In this document: positions 25,130-33,256 of the stretch, in pieces
Numbering within the stretch: position 1 is the first letter of the stretch
Layout of the letters: each line of letters opens with the position of its first letter
Assembly: GCA_036272325.1 (NCBI GenBank)
Contig: DATAYY010000166.1
Location: 7,764-71,763 of the forward strand
Source: Schlegelella_A sp036272325
GTDB taxonomy: Bacteria; Pseudomonadota; Gammaproteobacteria; Burkholderiales; Burkholderiaceae_C
Direction of reading: 5' to 3'
Length of the DNA: 64,000 bases
Made by a program: the position numbers and the translations under genes
The notes under the pieces: model-generated
The model's input: the letters and a program-made list of their open reading frames with translations, nothing else
Database searches by the model: none
Told to the model about the DNA's origin: nothing

Positions 25130-26269
25130 ATGAGATCTGTTGGCGACGTCCTGCCGCAATCGATGCATTTCGCCGCGCCGCTGCCGCTCGCCAGCGGCGC
25201 GGTGCTGCGCGACTACACGCTCGCTTACGAAACCTATGGAACGCTGAACGCCGCGCGCAGCAACGCCGTGCTCGTCTGCCACGCGCTGAACGCGTCGCAC
25301 CACGTTGCCGGCACCTACGCCGGCGAGGCGAAGAGCGAAGGCTGGTGGGACAACCTCGTCGGCCCCGGCAAGCCGCTCGACACCGAGCGCTTCTTCGTCA
25401 TCGGCGTCAACAACCCGGGATCGTGCTTCGGCTCGACCGGCCCGACGAGCCCGAACCCCGACCCGGCGGCGAACGGCCGCGCCTACGGCAGCGACTTCCC
25501 GGTCGCGACCGTCGAGGACTGGGTCGATGCGCAGGCGCGCCTCGTCGATGCGCTCGGCATCGACCGCCTCGCCGCCGTGCTCGGCGGCAGCCTCGGCGGC
25601 ATGCAGGCGCTCGCCTGGTCGCTGCGCTACCCGGAGCGCCTGCGCCTTTGTGTCGCCGTCGCGACGGCGCCGAACCTGTCGGCACAGAACATCGCCTTCA
25701 ACGAGGTCGCGCGGCGGGCGATCGTCACCGATCCCGATTTCCACGGCGGCCACTACGGCGAGCGCGGCGTCGTTCCCAAGCGTGGCCTCACGGTGGCGCG
25801 GATGATCGGCCACATCACCTACCTCTCCGACGATTCGATGGAGACCAAGTTCGGGCGCGACCTGCAGCGCGCCGCCTTCGGCTACTCGACGCAGGAGATC
25901 GAATTCCAGATCGAGGCTTACCTGCGCTACCAGGGCGACAAGTTCAGCGAGTACTTCGATGCCAACACCTACCTGCTGATCACCCGCGCGCTCGACTACT
26001 TCGACCCGGCGCGCGCCCACGGCGGCGACCTGACGGCGACGTTCGCGCCGGCACGCTGCCGCTTCCAGCTCATCAGCTTCACGACCGACTGGCGGTTCGC
26101 TCCGGCGCGCTCGCGCGAGATCGTGAAGGCGCTGGTCGACAACCGGCGCGACGTCAGCTACGCGGAGATCGATGCGCCGCACGGTCACGACGCGTTCCTG
26201 CTCGACGATCCGCGCTACCACGGCGTGATGCGCGCGTGCTTCGCCAACCTCGTGAAGGAGCTGGCGTGA
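25130..26269 (+). CDS. metX: Homoserine O-acyltransferase (MetX family)
   Basis: The first committed step of methionine synthesis: acylation of homoserine with acetyl- or succinyl-CoA. The 379-aa alpha/beta hydrolase fold has nucleophile Ser154 in GGSLGGMQ, Asp320 in TTDWRF and His353 in PHGHDAF. Conserved blocks NASHHVAG, GWWDNLVGPG and FNEVARRAI are intact. Where betaproteobacterial relatives often read NNLGGCHGSTGP, this one reads NNPGSCFGSTGP. Many betaproteobacterial MetX enzymes use succinyl-CoA, so donor choice is open. The gene lies behind a SAM-II riboswitch and terminator and overlaps metW as GTGA. Confidence 0.95.
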   Translation: MRSVGDVLPQSMHFAAPLPLASGAVLRDYTLAYETYGTLNAARSNAVLVCHALNASHHVAGTYAGEAKSEGWWDNLVGPGKPLDTERFFVIGVNNPGSCFGSTGPTSPNPDPAANGRAYGSDFPVATVEDWVDAQARLVDALGIDRLAAVLGGSLGGMQALAWSLRYPERLRLCVAVATAPNLSAQNIAFNEVARRAIVTDPDFHGGHYGERGVVPKRGLTVARMIGHITYLSDDSMETKFGRDLQRAAFGYSTQEIEFQIEAYLRYQGDKFSEYFDANTYLLITRALDYFDPARAHGGDLTATFAPARCRFQLISFTTDWRFAPARSREIVKALVDNRRDVSYAEIDAPHGHDAFLLDDPRYHGVMRACFANLVKELA

Positions 26270-26856
26270 GCAACCGCAAGGACATCGAGCTCATCGCCGA
26301 GCTGGTGCCGCACGGCTCGCGCGTGCTCGACCTCGGTTGCGGCAACGGCGAGCTGCTCGCGCTGCTGCAACGCGAGCGCGGCTGCAGCGGCTACGGGATC
26401 GAGATCGCCGACGCCAACGTGCTCGCCTGCCACGAGCGCGGCGTCAACGTCGTCCAGCTCAACCTCGAGGAGGGCCTCGCCCTGTTCGACGACAAGAGCT
26501 TCGACGTCGTCCTCCAGCTCGACACGCTGCAGCACCTGAGGAACACCGAGAAGATGCTGCGCGAGACGGCGCGCGTCGGCCGGATCGGCATCGTCAGCTT
26601 TCCCAACTTCGCGCATTGGCCGAACCGCCTGCACGTCGCGCTCGGCCGGATGCCGGTCACGCGCGTCTTGCCGTACGAGTGGTACGACACGCCCAACATC
26701 CGCGTCGGCACCTACGCCGATTTCGAGATCCTCGCCCGCAAGGACGGGCTGACCATCCTCGACGCGTTCGGCATCCAGGCGGGACGGATCGTCCGCGCCC
26801 TTCCCAATCTGCGCGCGAGCGTCGCCGTCTTCAAGTTCGAGGCGATCTCGCCGTGA
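26266..26856 (+). CDS. metW: Methionine biosynthesis protein MetW
   Basis: A 196-aa SAM-methyltransferase-fold protein that accompanies MetX in Proteobacteria and is required with it for methionine synthesis in some species. The SAM-binding motif I is VLDLGCGNGELL (about 20-31), and the acidic end of strand 2 is GIEIADAN. The family stretches DVVLQLDTLQHL and SFPNFAHWPNRLHV are present. The GTG start at 26266 overlaps the metX stop, so the riboswitch controls both genes. The reaction, if any, is not established; partner or activator of MetX is the usual view. Confidence 0.94.
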   Translation: MSNRKDIELIAELVPHGSRVLDLGCGNGELLALLQRERGCSGYGIEIADANVLACHERGVNVVQLNLEEGLALFDDKSFDVVLQLDTLQHLRNTEKMLRETARVGRIGIVSFPNFAHWPNRLHVALGRMPVTRVLPYEWYDTPNIRVGTYADFEILARKDGLTILDAFGIQAGRIVRALPNLRASVAVFKFEAISP

Positions 26857-26980
26857 TGTCGCATTCGCCAGGCAGCTCCGCGAGGCAGAGGGCGGCGCGA
26901 CGAACGGGTCGGCAAAGAAATGCCCTGCGCGCCTTGCGCCCCCCGCCCGTGCGCGTGATGATCGCCGCGGGCAATGAGGA

Positions 26981-28717
26981 ATGGACGGAGCTGCGACGGT
27001 GGCGGCAGTGAACGACGTGGTGCGAGACGTGCCCGACTTGCCGGCCGCACGCGACGTTGCCCATGGCGCGGTCAGATCCTCGTTGCCGCTGGCAGCGTTG
27101 GCCGCGGTCGTCGCTTGCGTCTGGTTCCTGACCCTCGATGCCCGGCATCTGCTGCCGGCCGACGAAGGCCGCTACGCCGAAATCGCGCGCGAGATGCTGG
27201 CCAGCGGCGACTGGGTCACCATCCGCTACAACGGCGTCAAGTATTTCGAGAAGCCGCCGCTGCAGATCTGGATGACCGCGCTCGCCTTCAAGGCGTTCGG
27301 CATCGGTGAATGGCAGGCCCGCCTCTGGACGGCGCTCTGTGGCGCAGCCGGGTTGATCGTCACCGCGACGGCCGCCGCCCGCTGGTACGGCAAACGAGTC
27401 GGCGTGCTGACAGGGCTGGTCCTTCTCGCCGCGCCGGCGTGGAACATCGGCGGCCACTTCAATTCGCTCGACATCGGCTTGTCGGCTGCTCTCGCGTGGG
27501 TGCTCTCGGGCTTCCTGATTGCCCAGCACCCCGACGCTTCCGGCGCCGCTCGCCGCAACTGGATGCTGGTCGCGTGGGCGGCGATGGGCCTCGCCGTGCT
27601 GAGCAAGGGCCTGATCGGTCTCGTGCTGCCCGGGTTGATCCTCGTCGTCTACTCGGTGGCAGCGCGCGATGTCAGTGTCTGGCGCCGACTGCACCTCGGC
27701 GTCGGCCTGATCGTGATGCTGGCGATCGCCGCGCCCTGGTTCGTGCTGATCTCGCGCCGAAACCCGGAGTTCCTCGACTTTTTCTTCATCCACGAGCACC
27801 TGCAACGCTATCTTTCGCCGATCCATCACCGCGAGGGCGGCTGGTGGTATTTCCTGCCGCAGCTCGTGCTCGGATTCCTGCCGTGGCTCGGGTTGTCGTG
27901 GTCGATGGCGAAGAGCGTGCGCTCGGAGCCGGCTCACGAAGGATTTCGACCGGCGCTTCTGCTCGGCACCTGGGCGGCGACGATCCTGGTGTTCTTCAGT
28001 TTTTCGAGCTCCAAACTGCCGGGCTACATCCTGCCGATCTATCCGGCGCTGGCGATCCTCGCCGCTTGCGCGCTCGATCGTCTCGACCGTCGCCAATGGC
28101 GGCGCCATATTCTCGGCGCCCTCGCGCTGATGGTGATCGGCTGCGTGGCGACGCCGTTCGTCGCCGGGCTCGGATCGGCCGAGACGCCGAACGCGCTCTT
28201 TCGCGACTTCGCGCTGTGGCTGGCGGCTGCGCTAGCGCTCGGCCTGGTCGGCTTCGCGATCGCCTGGCGGCTCAGCTCGCGATCGGCCGTGCGAAGCATC
28301 GCCGTCTACGCGCTGACGTTCTTCGCGTTCGTGACGATCGGTCTGCGCGGCCACGAGGCGTTCGGGCTGAGCAGCTCGGGCGCTCCCCTCGCCGCCAAGG
28401 TCGCGCCCTTCCTGAACGAGGCAACGCCGCTGTACGGGGTGCAGCTGGTCGATCACACGCTGCCGTTCTATCTGCGCCACGTCCTGACGCCGGTCGAGCT
28501 GCCCGGCGAGCTCGAGTTCGGCGTCGGCCAGGAGCCCGGCAAGTGGCTGCCGACCGTCGACGCCTTCGTCCACGAATGGACGTCAGGCCGGCACGCCATG
28601 GCAGTCATGTCCCACTCGACCTACGACGAGCTGCGTGCGCGCCAGCTGCCGATGATCGTCGTCGGCGAGGACGCCAGGCGTGTCGTCGTCGCCAACTTCG
28701 AAGGCCCGAACCGATGA
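26981..28717 (+). CDS. arnT: Lipid A L-Ara4N transferase-type glycosyltransferase (ArnT/PMT family)
   Basis: An inner-membrane GT-C glycosyltransferase that transfers 4-amino-4-deoxy-L-arabinose from undecaprenyl phosphate to lipid A, lowering negative charge and polymyxin binding. It is 578 aa with about 12 hydrophobic segments. The first periplasmic loop has the DEGRYAEIAREML motif with the catalytic acidic residue, followed by KYFEKPPLQIW. The C-terminal domain is periplasmic. It is the first gene of a seven-gene arn operon in which nearly all junctions overlap by 4 bases. ATG at 26981 follows GAGGA directly; a GTG 27 bases on is an alternative. No PmrA box was recognised upstream. Confidence 0.9.
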   Translation: MDGAATVAAVNDVVRDVPDLPAARDVAHGAVRSSLPLAALAAVVACVWFLTLDARHLLPADEGRYAEIAREMLASGDWVTIRYNGVKYFEKPPLQIWMTALAFKAFGIGEWQARLWTALCGAAGLIVTATAAARWYGKRVGVLTGLVLLAAPAWNIGGHFNSLDIGLSAALAWVLSGFLIAQHPDASGAARRNWMLVAWAAMGLAVLSKGLIGLVLPGLILVVYSVAARDVSVWRRLHLGVGLIVMLAIAAPWFVLISRRNPEFLDFFFIHEHLQRYLSPIHHREGGWWYFLPQLVLGFLPWLGLSWSMAKSVRSEPAHEGFRPALLLGTWAATILVFFSFSSSKLPGYILPIYPALAILAACALDRLDRRQWRRHILGALALMVIGCVATPFVAGLGSAETPNALFRDFALWLAAALALGLVGFAIAWRLSSRSAVRSIAVYALTFFAFVTIGLRGHEAFGLSSSGAPLAAKVAPFLNEATPLYGVQLVDHTLPFYLRHVLTPVELPGELEFGVGQEPGKWLPTVDAFVHEWTSGRHAMAVMSHSTYDELRARQLPMIVVGEDARRVVVANFEGPNR

Positions 28718-29085
28718 AGCTGCAGACGTTCCTGATCCTCCTCGCCGGCGTGCTGCTCAACGCCGGAGCCCAACTGCTCCTGAAAGCGGGCGTCAAGCCG
28801 CTGGGTGCAATCGGCGGCGCTCCGGCAACCCTGTTCCCGGCCCTTGCGACCGCGTTCACCCGCGGGCCCGTGCTCGCCGGGCTTGCCTGCTACGTGATCA
28901 GCGTCGCCGTCTGGCTGGTCGCGTTGTCGCGCGTCGACGTGTCGATGGCCTATCCGATGCTCTCGCTCGGCTACGTCGTCAACGCGATCGCCGCCTGGTG
29001 GCTGTTCGGCGAGGCCGTCGGCGCGGCCCGCTTCGCCGGCATCGCCCTCATCCTGCTCGGCGTGCTGATCGTGGCGCGCAGCTGA
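28714..29085 (+). CDS. arnE: ArnE-like small multidrug-resistance-type flippase subunit
   Basis: A 123-aa membrane protein with four predicted helices of the SMR/EamA type: residues about 3-23, 45-66, 72-92 and 100-121. It probably flips undecaprenyl-phosphate-L-Ara4N across the inner membrane. In enterobacteria the flippase is an ArnE/ArnF heterodimer; here a single gene is present, so it may work as a homodimer or use a partner elsewhere. It overlaps arnT as ATGA and abuts arnB, so its role in this pathway rests mainly on position. E versus F cannot be decided with confidence. Confidence 0.78.
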   Translation: MKLQTFLILLAGVLLNAGAQLLLKAGVKPLGAIGGAPATLFPALATAFTRGPVLAGLACYVISVAVWLVALSRVDVSMAYPMLSLGYVVNAIAAWWLFGEAVGAARFAGIALILLGVLIVARS

Positions 29086-30249
29086 ATGCACCTTATGGCG
29101 GACGCTCCCTTGCTTCCCTTCACCCGGCCGACCATCGACGCGGAGACGATCGCCGCGGTCGGCGCCGTGCTCGCGTCCGGCTGGATCACGTCGGGGCCGC
29201 GGGTGCTCGAGTTCGAGTCCGAGCTGTCGCGGCTGTTCGGTGGCCGCCCCGTGCGCGCGCTGGCCAACGGCACCGCGACGCTCGAGGTCGCGCTTCGCGC
29301 GGCGGGAATCGGGCCCGGCGACGAAGTGATCACGTCGCCGATCACCTGGGTTGCCACCGCCAACGTGATCGTGGCGGTCGGCGCCCGACCGGTGTTCGTC
29401 GACATCGATCCGCGCACGCGCAACATGGATCTCGCGGCGACGGCGGCGGCCATCACGCCGCGGACCCGTGCCCTGATGCCGGTCTACCTCGCCGGCTTGC
29501 CGATGCACATGGACGAGCTGTACCGGATCGCGCGGGCGCACGAGCTTCGTGTCATCGAGGACGCCGCCCAGGCGATCGATTCCCGCTGGCAAGGCCGCCG
29601 CATCGGCAGCTTCGGCGACCTGGTCAGCTTCAGCTTCCAGGCCAACAAGAACATCACCTGCGCCGAAGGCGGCTGCCTCGTGGTGAACTCCGCCGCGGAA
29701 GCGGAGCGTGTCGAGCGGCTTCGCCTGCAGGGAGTCGTGCGAACCGGCGCCGACGGCATGGAGGTCGAGTTCCCGGGTGGCAAGTTCAACCTGACGGATA
29801 TCAACGCAACCATCGGCCTGCATCAGCTCAGTCGCCTCGACGAGATCACGCACCGCCGGACCGAGCTCGCGGCGCGCTATTTCGATGCCGCCGCTCGCTT
29901 CGGCCTCGAGGCGCTCGGCATCGAGCTGCCGCAGCGCCTCCCGCCCCCCGGCGCAGCGACCAACTGGCACATGTTCCAGGTGCTGCTTCCCGCTGAACGG
30001 CTGAACGGCGGCCGCGCCGCGGTGATGAACGCGATGCGCGAAACCGGCGTCGGCACCGGCGTGCACTATCCCGCCGTGCACCTCTTCGCCTTCTATCGCC
30101 AGCAGGGCTGGCGCGACGGCATGCTGCCCCATGCCGAGCGGGTCGGGCGCAGCATCCTCACCTTGCCGCTGTTTCCGGCGATGCGCGACGACGACATCGA
30201 GCTTGTCTGCGCCAGCCTCGCGACCGCGTGCCGGAGCCTCTTGTCGTGA
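29086..30249 (+). CDS. arnB: UDP-L-Ara4O aminotransferase (DegT/DnrJ/EryC1 family)
   Basis: A PLP enzyme that aminates UDP-4-keto-pentose with glutamate to UDP-L-Ara4N. It has 387 aa. The PLP lysine is Lys188 in FQANKNITCAEGG, preceded by EDAAQAID, the stretch that contacts the cofactor ring. The N-terminal substrate loop ITSGPRVLEFE and the nucleotide-site region MRETGVGTGVHYPAVH are typical of ArnB. The ATG at 29086 directly follows the stop of the flippase gene; an alternative ATG lies three codons later. The cytosolic product feeds the formyltransferase encoded two genes downstream. Confidence 0.93.
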   Translation: MHLMADAPLLPFTRPTIDAETIAAVGAVLASGWITSGPRVLEFESELSRLFGGRPVRALANGTATLEVALRAAGIGPGDEVITSPITWVATANVIVAVGARPVFVDIDPRTRNMDLAATAAAITPRTRALMPVYLAGLPMHMDELYRIARAHELRVIEDAAQAIDSRWQGRRIGSFGDLVSFSFQANKNITCAEGGCLVVNSAAEAERVERLRLQGVVRTGADGMEVEFPGGKFNLTDINATIGLHQLSRLDEITHRRTELAARYFDAAARFGLEALGIELPQRLPPPGAATNWHMFQVLLPAERLNGGRAAVMNAMRETGVGTGVHYPAVHLFAFYRQQGWRDGMLPHAERVGRSILTLPLFPAMRDDDIELVCASLATACRSLLS

Positions 30250-31271
30250 AGCCACCGCAGATCTCGATCGTCATCCCCGTCTACAACGAGGAGGCGGTGC
30301 TGCCGGCCCTGATCGGGCGCATCTATCCCGTGCTCGACGCGATGAACGAGCCGTACGAGATCATCTTCGTGAACGACGGCAGCGTCGATCGCTCCACGCA
30401 CATCCTCACCGAGCAGTTCCATCGGCGTCCCGAGGTCACGCGGGTCGTGCTCTTCAACGGCAACTTCGGCCAGCACATGGCGATCCTGGCCGGGTTCGCG
30501 CACGTCCGCGGACAGATCGCGATCACCCTCGACGCCGATCTGCAGAATCCGCCCGAGGAGATCCCGCGCCTCGTCGCCGCCGTGCGCGCCGGCCACGACT
30601 ACGTCGGCACGTACCGGCGCGAGCGTCAGGACACCTTCTTCAGGCGCTCGGCCTCGCGCGTGATCAACGCGCTGCGCGAACGCACCACGCACATCCACAT
30701 GACCGATCAAGGGTGCATGCTGCGCGCCTACGAACGCTCGCTGGTCGAGACGATCAACGCCTGTCGCGAGGTGAATACCTTCATCCCCGCGCTGGCCTAC
30801 ACCTTCGCCGCGACGCCGACCGAGATCGAGGTCGCGCACGAACCGCGCCACGCGGGCGAATCGAAATACTCGCTGTACGGCCTGATCCGGCTGAACTTCG
30901 ATCTCGTGACCGGCTTTTCGATCATCCCGCTGCAATGGTTCTCGCTCATCGGCACGGTGCTCTCGCTGCTTTCGGGCGCGCTGTTCGTGCTCCTGCTGGT
31001 GCGCCGCTTCGTCCTCGGCGCCGAGGTCGAAGGCGTCTTCACGCTGTTCGCGCTGCAGTTCTTCCTGACCGGCATCATGCTGTTCGGCATCGGCCTGATG
31101 GGCGAGTACGTGGGGCGGATCCAGCAGGAGGTGCGGCGGCGGCCGCGCTATCGCATCACCGCGGTCCTCGAGAGCCCGGGCACCGCCCTCCTCGAGGACT
31201 CCGCCCCGGCGCTGCTCGAGGGTCCCGCGGTGCGCGAGAGCGCCAACGCGGCGAAGGAGGCCCGCGCGTGA
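30246..31271 (+). CDS. arnC: Undecaprenyl-phosphate 4-deoxy-4-formamido-L-arabinose transferase
   Basis: A GT-A glycosyltransferase that moves the formylated amino sugar from UDP to undecaprenyl phosphate on the cytosolic membrane face. It has about 341 aa. The N-terminal GT2 domain shows ISIVIPVYNEEAVLPAL, FVNDGSVDRS, and the metal-binding DADLQNPPEEIP. Two membrane helices follow near residues 230-255 and 265-295, then a basic tail. The Glu/Ser-rich C-terminus is longer than usual. The GTG at 30246 makes the 4-base overlap typical of this operon; the ATG at 30228 is an alternative that would add six residues. Confidence 0.93.
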   Translation: MKPPQISIVIPVYNEEAVLPALIGRIYPVLDAMNEPYEIIFVNDGSVDRSTHILTEQFHRRPEVTRVVLFNGNFGQHMAILAGFAHVRGQIAITLDADLQNPPEEIPRLVAAVRAGHDYVGTYRRERQDTFFRRSASRVINALRERTTHIHMTDQGCMLRAYERSLVETINACREVNTFIPALAYTFAATPTEIEVAHEPRHAGESKYSLYGLIRLNFDLVTGFSIIPLQWFSLIGTVLSLLSGALFVLLLVRRFVLGAEVEGVFTLFALQFFLTGIMLFGIGLMGEYVGRIQQEVRRRPRYRITAVLESPGTALLEDSAPALLEGPAVRESANAAKEARA

Positions 31272-32200
31272 GAGCGGTCGTGTTCGCGTACTCGAACGTC
31301 GGCGACCGGTGCCTGCGCGTCCTGCGGGCGCGCGGGGTCGACGTTCCGCTGGTGGTCACGCACCGTGACGCGCCCGGCGAGACGCTCTGGTTCCAGCGCG
31401 TCGCCGACACCGCGCGCGAGCTCGAGTTGCCCGTGCTCGTCAACGACGACCCGGCCGACGCGGGCCTGCGCGCCGCGGTCGAGGCTGCCCGACCCGAGCT
31501 GATCTTCTCGTTCTACTTCCGGTCGATGCTGCCGATGGCGATCCTCGGCGTGGCGCCGCACGGCGCATTCAACATGCACGGCTCGCTGCTGCCTCACTAT
31601 CGCGGCCGTGCGCCGACGAACTGGGCCGTGCTCCACGACGAGCGCGAGACCGGCGCGACCCTGCACGAGATGCTCGCCCGGCCGGACGCCGGCCGCATCG
31701 TCGACCAGCAGGCGGTGCCGATCCTTCCCGACGACACCGCGCGCGAAGTCTTCGACAAGGTCACCGTCGCGGCCGAGCAGGTGCTCTGGCGATCCGTTCC
31801 GGCGATCGTCGCCGGCCGGATCGCGTATCGCCCGAACGACATTTCGCAGGGCAGCTACTTCGGCGCGCGCCGGCCGGAGGACGGCCGGATCGACTGGTCG
31901 AGGCCGGCGCGAGAGGTCTACGCCCTGATCCGCGCCGTCGCGCCGCCTTATCCGGGTGCCTTCACCGAGGTTGGCGGCACCCGCGTGGTGGTGAGCGCGG
32001 CACGGATGGCACCGGTGCCGCCGCCGTCCTCAGCGGCGCGCTCGCCTGGGCTGCACGTCGCCGATGGCCGCATCCTCGCCGTCTGCGGAGACGGCAAGGC
32101 GATCGACGTCCGTGAGCTGCTGGCGGGCGGCGCGCCGCTCGCCGCAGAATCGCTCGGCGCGCTGCTCGATGGCCGACAACGCGAAGGAGCGTCGCGATGA
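31268..32200 (+). CDS. arnA: UDP-L-Ara4N formyltransferase (stand-alone ArnA N-terminal domain)
   Basis: Transfers a formyl group from 10-formyl-tetrahydrofolate to UDP-L-Ara4N. The 310-aa protein corresponds to the first half of E. coli ArnA and keeps the catalytic residues at the same numbers: Asn102 and His104 in NMHGSLLP, and Asp140 in PDAGRIVDQ. The OB-fold C-terminal subdomain follows at about 205-300. In enterobacteria this domain is fused to the decarboxylase; here it is a separate gene whose stop overlaps the next start as ATGA. GTG at 31268 overlaps arnC. The gene is unambiguously formyltransferase-like, but which ArnA symbol to use is a naming choice. Confidence 0.9.
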   Translation: MRAVVFAYSNVGDRCLRVLRARGVDVPLVVTHRDAPGETLWFQRVADTARELELPVLVNDDPADAGLRAAVEAARPELIFSFYFRSMLPMAILGVAPHGAFNMHGSLLPHYRGRAPTNWAVLHDERETGATLHEMLARPDAGRIVDQQAVPILPDDTAREVFDKVTVAAEQVLWRSVPAIVAGRIAYRPNDISQGSYFGARRPEDGRIDWSRPAREVYALIRAVAPPYPGAFTEVGGTRVVVSAARMAPVPPPSSAARSPGLHVADGRILAVCGDGKAIDVRELLAGGAPLAAESLGALLDGRQREGASR

Positions 32201-33246
32201 AGAAGGTCCTGATCCTCGGTGTCAATGGCTTCATCGGCCACCATCTCACGCGCCAGATCCTCGCCGGCACCGACTGGGAGGTTTACGGCATGGACATGGC
32301 GTGCAACCGTCTGGACGTCATGGTCGAGCACCCGCGGATGCACTTCTTCGAGGGCGACATCACTATCAACAAGGAATGGATCGAATACAACGTCCGCAAG
32401 TGCGACGTGATCCTGCCCCTGGTCGCGATCGCGACCCCGGCCACCTACGTTCGCGAGCCGCTGCGCGTCTTCGAGCTCGACTTCGAGGCCAACCTGCCGA
32501 TCGTTCGCGCCGCGGTCCGCTACAAGAAGCACCTCGTCTTCCCGTCGACATCCGAGGTGTACGGCATGTGCAGCGACGCGGAGTTCGATCCCGAGAGCTC
32601 GAGCCTCGTGTATGGCCCGATCAACAAGCCGCGCTGGATCTACGCGTGCTCGAAGCAGCTGCTCGACCGCGTCATCGCCGCCTACGGCATGGAGCAGGGG
32701 CTCGACTACACGCTGTTCCGGCCGTTCAACTGGATCGGACCGGGGCTCGATTCGATCTTCGAAAGCAAGGAGGGATCGTCGCGCGTCGTCACCCAGTTCC
32801 TCGGCCAGATCGTCCGCGGCGAGCCGATCCATCTCGTCGACGGCGGCCGCCAGCGGCGCGCGTTCGCCGACGTCAGCGACGGCATCGCGGCGCTGATGCG
32901 CATCCTGCACAACCCCGGCGGCATCGCCAGCCGCCGCATCTACAACATCGGCAACCCGGGCAACCACTGGTCGGTGCGCGAGCTCGCCGAGAAGATGCTC
33001 GCGATGGCCGCCGACTACCCGGAATACGCGGGCGCGGCGAAGGAGTGCCGGCTGGTGGAAACATCGGCCAAGGACTTCTACGGCGGCGGCTACCAGGACG
33101 TCCAGAACCGGGTGCCGAAGATCGACGCCACCGTCGCTGATCTCGACTGGCATCCCTCGGTGACGATGGAGACGTCGCTGCGTCGCATCTTCGAGTCGTA
33201 CCGGACCGCCGTCGCCGAAGCGCGTGCGCTGACCGAGAGCACTTGA
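32197..33246 (+). CDS. arnA: UDP-glucuronic acid oxidative decarboxylase (stand-alone ArnA C-terminal domain)
   Basis: Oxidises and decarboxylates UDP-glucuronate to UDP-4-keto-pentose with NAD, the first committed step of the L-Ara4N pathway. It is a 349-aa extended SDR. The NAD-binding GVNGFIGHHL is at about residues 8-17, the catalytic Ser/Glu occur in PSTSEVYGMC, and Tyr-x3-Lys is YACSK. RPFNWIGPGLDSI and the arginine-bearing RRAFADVSDGI are the ArnA-type substrate signatures. Making this half as a separate protein is the ancestral-looking alternative to the enterobacterial fusion. It overlaps the formyltransferase by 4 bases. Confidence 0.93.
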   Translation: MKKVLILGVNGFIGHHLTRQILAGTDWEVYGMDMACNRLDVMVEHPRMHFFEGDITINKEWIEYNVRKCDVILPLVAIATPATYVREPLRVFELDFEANLPIVRAAVRYKKHLVFPSTSEVYGMCSDAEFDPESSSLVYGPINKPRWIYACSKQLLDRVIAAYGMEQGLDYTLFRPFNWIGPGLDSIFESKEGSSRVVTQFLGQIVRGEPIHLVDGGRQRRAFADVSDGIAALMRILHNPGGIASRRIYNIGNPGNHWSVRELAEKMLAMAADYPEYAGAAKECRLVETSAKDFYGGGYQDVQNRVPKIDATVADLDWHPSVTMETSLRRIFESYRTAVAEARALTEST

Positions 33247-33256
33247 GCGCGCGGCC

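Noticed and set aside
26857..26980. Possible PmrA box upstream of the arn operon
   Set aside because: No pair of direct repeats like CTTAA spaced by 5 bases is present. The region only shows a weak ribosome site before the ATG.
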